From NCBI GenBank assembly GCA_016290145.1, contig JAEESX010000004.1, forward strand, positions 1 to 48,300: 48,300 nucleotides of DNA, given 5' to 3'. The translations under genes and the position numbers were made by a program. The notes beneath the pieces were generated by a model. The model was not told where the DNA came from, did not search any database, and was given only the letters and a program-made list of their open reading frames with translations. The first letter of the stretch is position 1. Each line of letters begins with the position of its first letter. This DNA comes from Caryophanales bacterium (GTDB taxonomy: Bacteria > Bacillota_I > Bacilli_A > RFN20 > CAG-826). This document shows, one piece after another, positions 46,322-48,300 of this stretch.

Positions 46322-46799
46322 AGAATTCTGGATCAATCTTATGTGCAGCCTTATATGCAGGGATATCAAATAGCAATGAGGCAACGAAACCGACTCCCAC
46401 CATTACAGGGATGGTCTTTAAACAATCGAGTGCGTATTGACCAATAGGATATGATGGATCATATATTAATCTATTGATTAAATAGGATAAAGGAGACAAT
46501 AAACAAGAATAGATTAATGATGAGAAGAATGTCGCTAGTAAACGATAAGCTGGATTATGGGTATAGGTATCATTTCTCACGCCGAACAAGTGAGTGAACC
46601 ATCTACCTAACCAGACAAGAGGTATTACAAGTCCAATGAACATCGCGATTGGGAATGAAATTGCGAAGTTGATAAAGAAATCTGGAGCATAAACGTAAAA
46701 GCCCTTATTGTTCATAAATTGAGCAGTAAGAGTGAGAATGCAACACACTGGGATGTTGAGTAATAAGTTGTAGACTAGTTTAGATTTCGTGACGAACAT
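46320..46799 (-). CDS. Small polytopic membrane protein (DUF2798-like)
   Basis: Four hydrophobic helices; FINFAISFPIAMFIGLVIPLVWLGRWF. Confidence 0.65.
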   Translation of the reverse strand: MFVTKSKLVYNLLLNIPVCCILTLTAQFMNNKGFYVYAPDFFINFAISFPIAMFIGLVIPLVWLGRWFTHLFGVRNDTYTHNPAYRLLATFFSSLIYSCLLSPLSYLINRLIYDPSYPIGQYALDCLKTIPVMVGVGFVASLLFDIPAYKAAHKIDPEF

Positions 46800-46849
46800 A
46801 ATTTCACCAACGGAGGTTTATTATACATTTATTTCAATAAATAACAATA

Positions 46850-48100
46850 TTATTTATCTTTTTTCTTCTCATCCTTGTGTAAATTGTCGTAACGAGAATC
46901 AAATAAATTGATTAACGTTAAGAATGGTCCGACACAATCAGCGTAGGTAATGATTAAGTGGTTGCCGAAGTTATCTTTAAAAATAGAGAAGATACCATTT
47001 TCATCTGGTTCCACTTCGATCTGTGTACGGCAGTAGTTTTTAAGTGATAAATTCTTCTTAATTGTGCCGTTAAAAGCCACTGATTCATCACTTTTAAGTG
47101 ATGGTGCTAACTTAAGAACACTGATTTTACCTAAAGGCATTTCGCCTTTAATACCGATTCCTAAGCCACTTTCAAAGTGACTTGTAAGGCTATAAGAAGA
47201 GGTCATATTTAATGGTAATGTACAGTGCGCAAATAGGATGGTATTTTCTTTGAAATTGATATAGCTAGGATTGGATTGGAATGCTGGCATGCCAGATAAT
47301 ACTTTTACAAAATGCATGGTTAATAAACTTGGAACATCGCCTTCACATGCTGCGGTAATTCCTTCTTCGTTTAAGATACCAAAGGCTAAACAAGCTGTAT
47401 TCTTATAAGGACCAAGTAAATCAAAACATCTTAAAGTAAAGCCAGATAGGTTATATCTTTCCACGATTCTTTTAAGCGCGCTATAGAAATATAATGCTCC
47501 ATCAAGAGTCTCCTTATTCTTAAATTTCTTTTTGAATTGTTCTAGATGTGGAACATCACCGATGATTTGTTTTTTGACTTCCACTTCTAATTCAAGCATT
47601 GGAATATCGATGAGATTAATGCCATATTTTTCTCTCACCATCTCATAATCTACTTGAGAAGCGATTAACCAATCACTTGGTTTACCGATAACACCGAGAT
47701 TTGTGCCTTTTAGGCCCTTTATGGCGCCGAAAACACTAGAGGCGTTACGAATACCTTCCGCAATCTGTTCTTCGTCTCCAGTGAGCAATAATGAGGTTTT
47801 ATCGTGTTGGTTAATGTAGGTTTTAATTTCTAAAGAAGCTGGTAAAGAGTTATTCTTGCCATTAGATAATAAAATGATCGGATCTTCAAGTTCATCAAAG
47901 CGTTTCACAAACTCTGCTTCTGAACCACCGGATTCCACAAAGACAATGCTAAAGACGGCATCTTTATCATTCTCAACGAGCAATAAGTCATCGTTCATTA
48001 ATTCATTATTTAATTCATCGATGAAATTATCGTTCTCTTTGATCATTTCTTTGTTTTGATCATGAAGCTGACTTCTTAATCTAATAACATTTATTTTCAT
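46850..48100 (-). CDS. L-fucose/D-arabinose isomerase-like protein
   Basis: NLGVIGKPSDWLIAS, TACLAFGILNEEGITAACEGDVPSLLTM, FAHCTLPLNM. Confidence 0.8.
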   Translation of the reverse strand: MKINVIRLRSQLHDQNKEMIKENDNFIDELNNELMNDDLLLVENDKDAVFSIVFVESGGSEAEFVKRFDELEDPIILLSNGKNNSLPASLEIKTYINQHDKTSLLLTGDEEQIAEGIRNASSVFGAIKGLKGTNLGVIGKPSDWLIASQVDYEMVREKYGINLIDIPMLELEVEVKKQIIGDVPHLEQFKKKFKNKETLDGALYFYSALKRIVERYNLSGFTLRCFDLLGPYKNTACLAFGILNEEGITAACEGDVPSLLTMHFVKVLSGMPAFQSNPSYINFKENTILFAHCTLPLNMTSSYSLTSHFESGLGIGIKGEMPLGKISVLKLAPSLKSDESVAFNGTIKKNLSLKNYCRTQIEVEPDENGIFSIFKDNFGNHLIITYADCVGPFLTLINLFDSRYDNLHKDEKKKDK

Positions 48101-48147
48101 AGTTAAAACTCCTTTAGTGAAATCATTATATCAAATCGTCAATTTAT

Positions 48148-48300
48148 TATTGAGTAATATTATTAATATTATTGCTACTCTTATGGAAATAATCTTTTGT
48201 GGATACTTCTTTTAATTTTTCCCACATCTTATTTTCAAAAGAATAATAGGAAAAATGTCTACCAAATAATAAGAAATGAGTAAATGGTAAGAAGTAAGTG
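48148..48300 (-). CDS. C-terminal fragment of an unidentified protein running off the right edge
   Basis: Open frame ending TYFLPFTHFLLFGRHFSYYSFENKMWEKLKEVSTKDYFHKSSNNINNITQ*. Confidence 0.4.

Noticed and set aside
1-48300. CRISPR array, rRNA operon, insertion sequence or prophage
   Set aside because: No regularly spaced repeats, rRNA signatures, transposase or phage structural genes were seen.

Overview
AT-rich Bacillota/Mollicutes-like chromosomal segment read with the standard bacterial code (TGA is used as a stop, e.g. the ATGA overlap at 5992-5995). Most of the window (about 14.3-46.2 kb) is a long housekeeping block whose gene order resembles the Bacillus yloU-to-polC region: asp23-like, DAK/fakA-like, recG, plsX, rnc, ftsY, ylxM, ffh, [rpsP-khpA-rimM-trmD, inverted], rplS, lepB, rbgA, rnhB, dprA, topA, xer, rpsB, tsf, pyrH, frr, uppS, cdsA, dxr, rseP, polC. 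The left 14 kb is more accessory: a P-type cation ATPase preceded by a yybP-ykoY-like (Mn2+) riboswitch, a lipoprotein with leucine-rich repeats, a three-gene two-component-like locus, an XRE regulator, an antiporter operon bracketed by tRNA genes, an acyl-CoA synthetase/DUF1624 pair and a CPBP protease. Four tRNA genes are present and all have C34 anticodons. The strongest leads for follow-up are (i) a membrane protein at 33582-34718 whose N-terminus reads like an ABC ATPase with its catalytic motifs erased, apparently expressed from a leaderless mRNA at the edge of the inverted rpsP block; (ii) a sensor kinase paired with a pseudokinase-like sensor; (iii) a Pr6Pr/AIG1-like membrane protein fused to a DUF2188 domain, with a second free-standing DUF2188 protein in the window; (iv) the riboswitch; (v) structured leaders upstream of rpsB and rplS; (vi) unusual tRNA features. 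All assignments come from reading the sequence; no database search was run.
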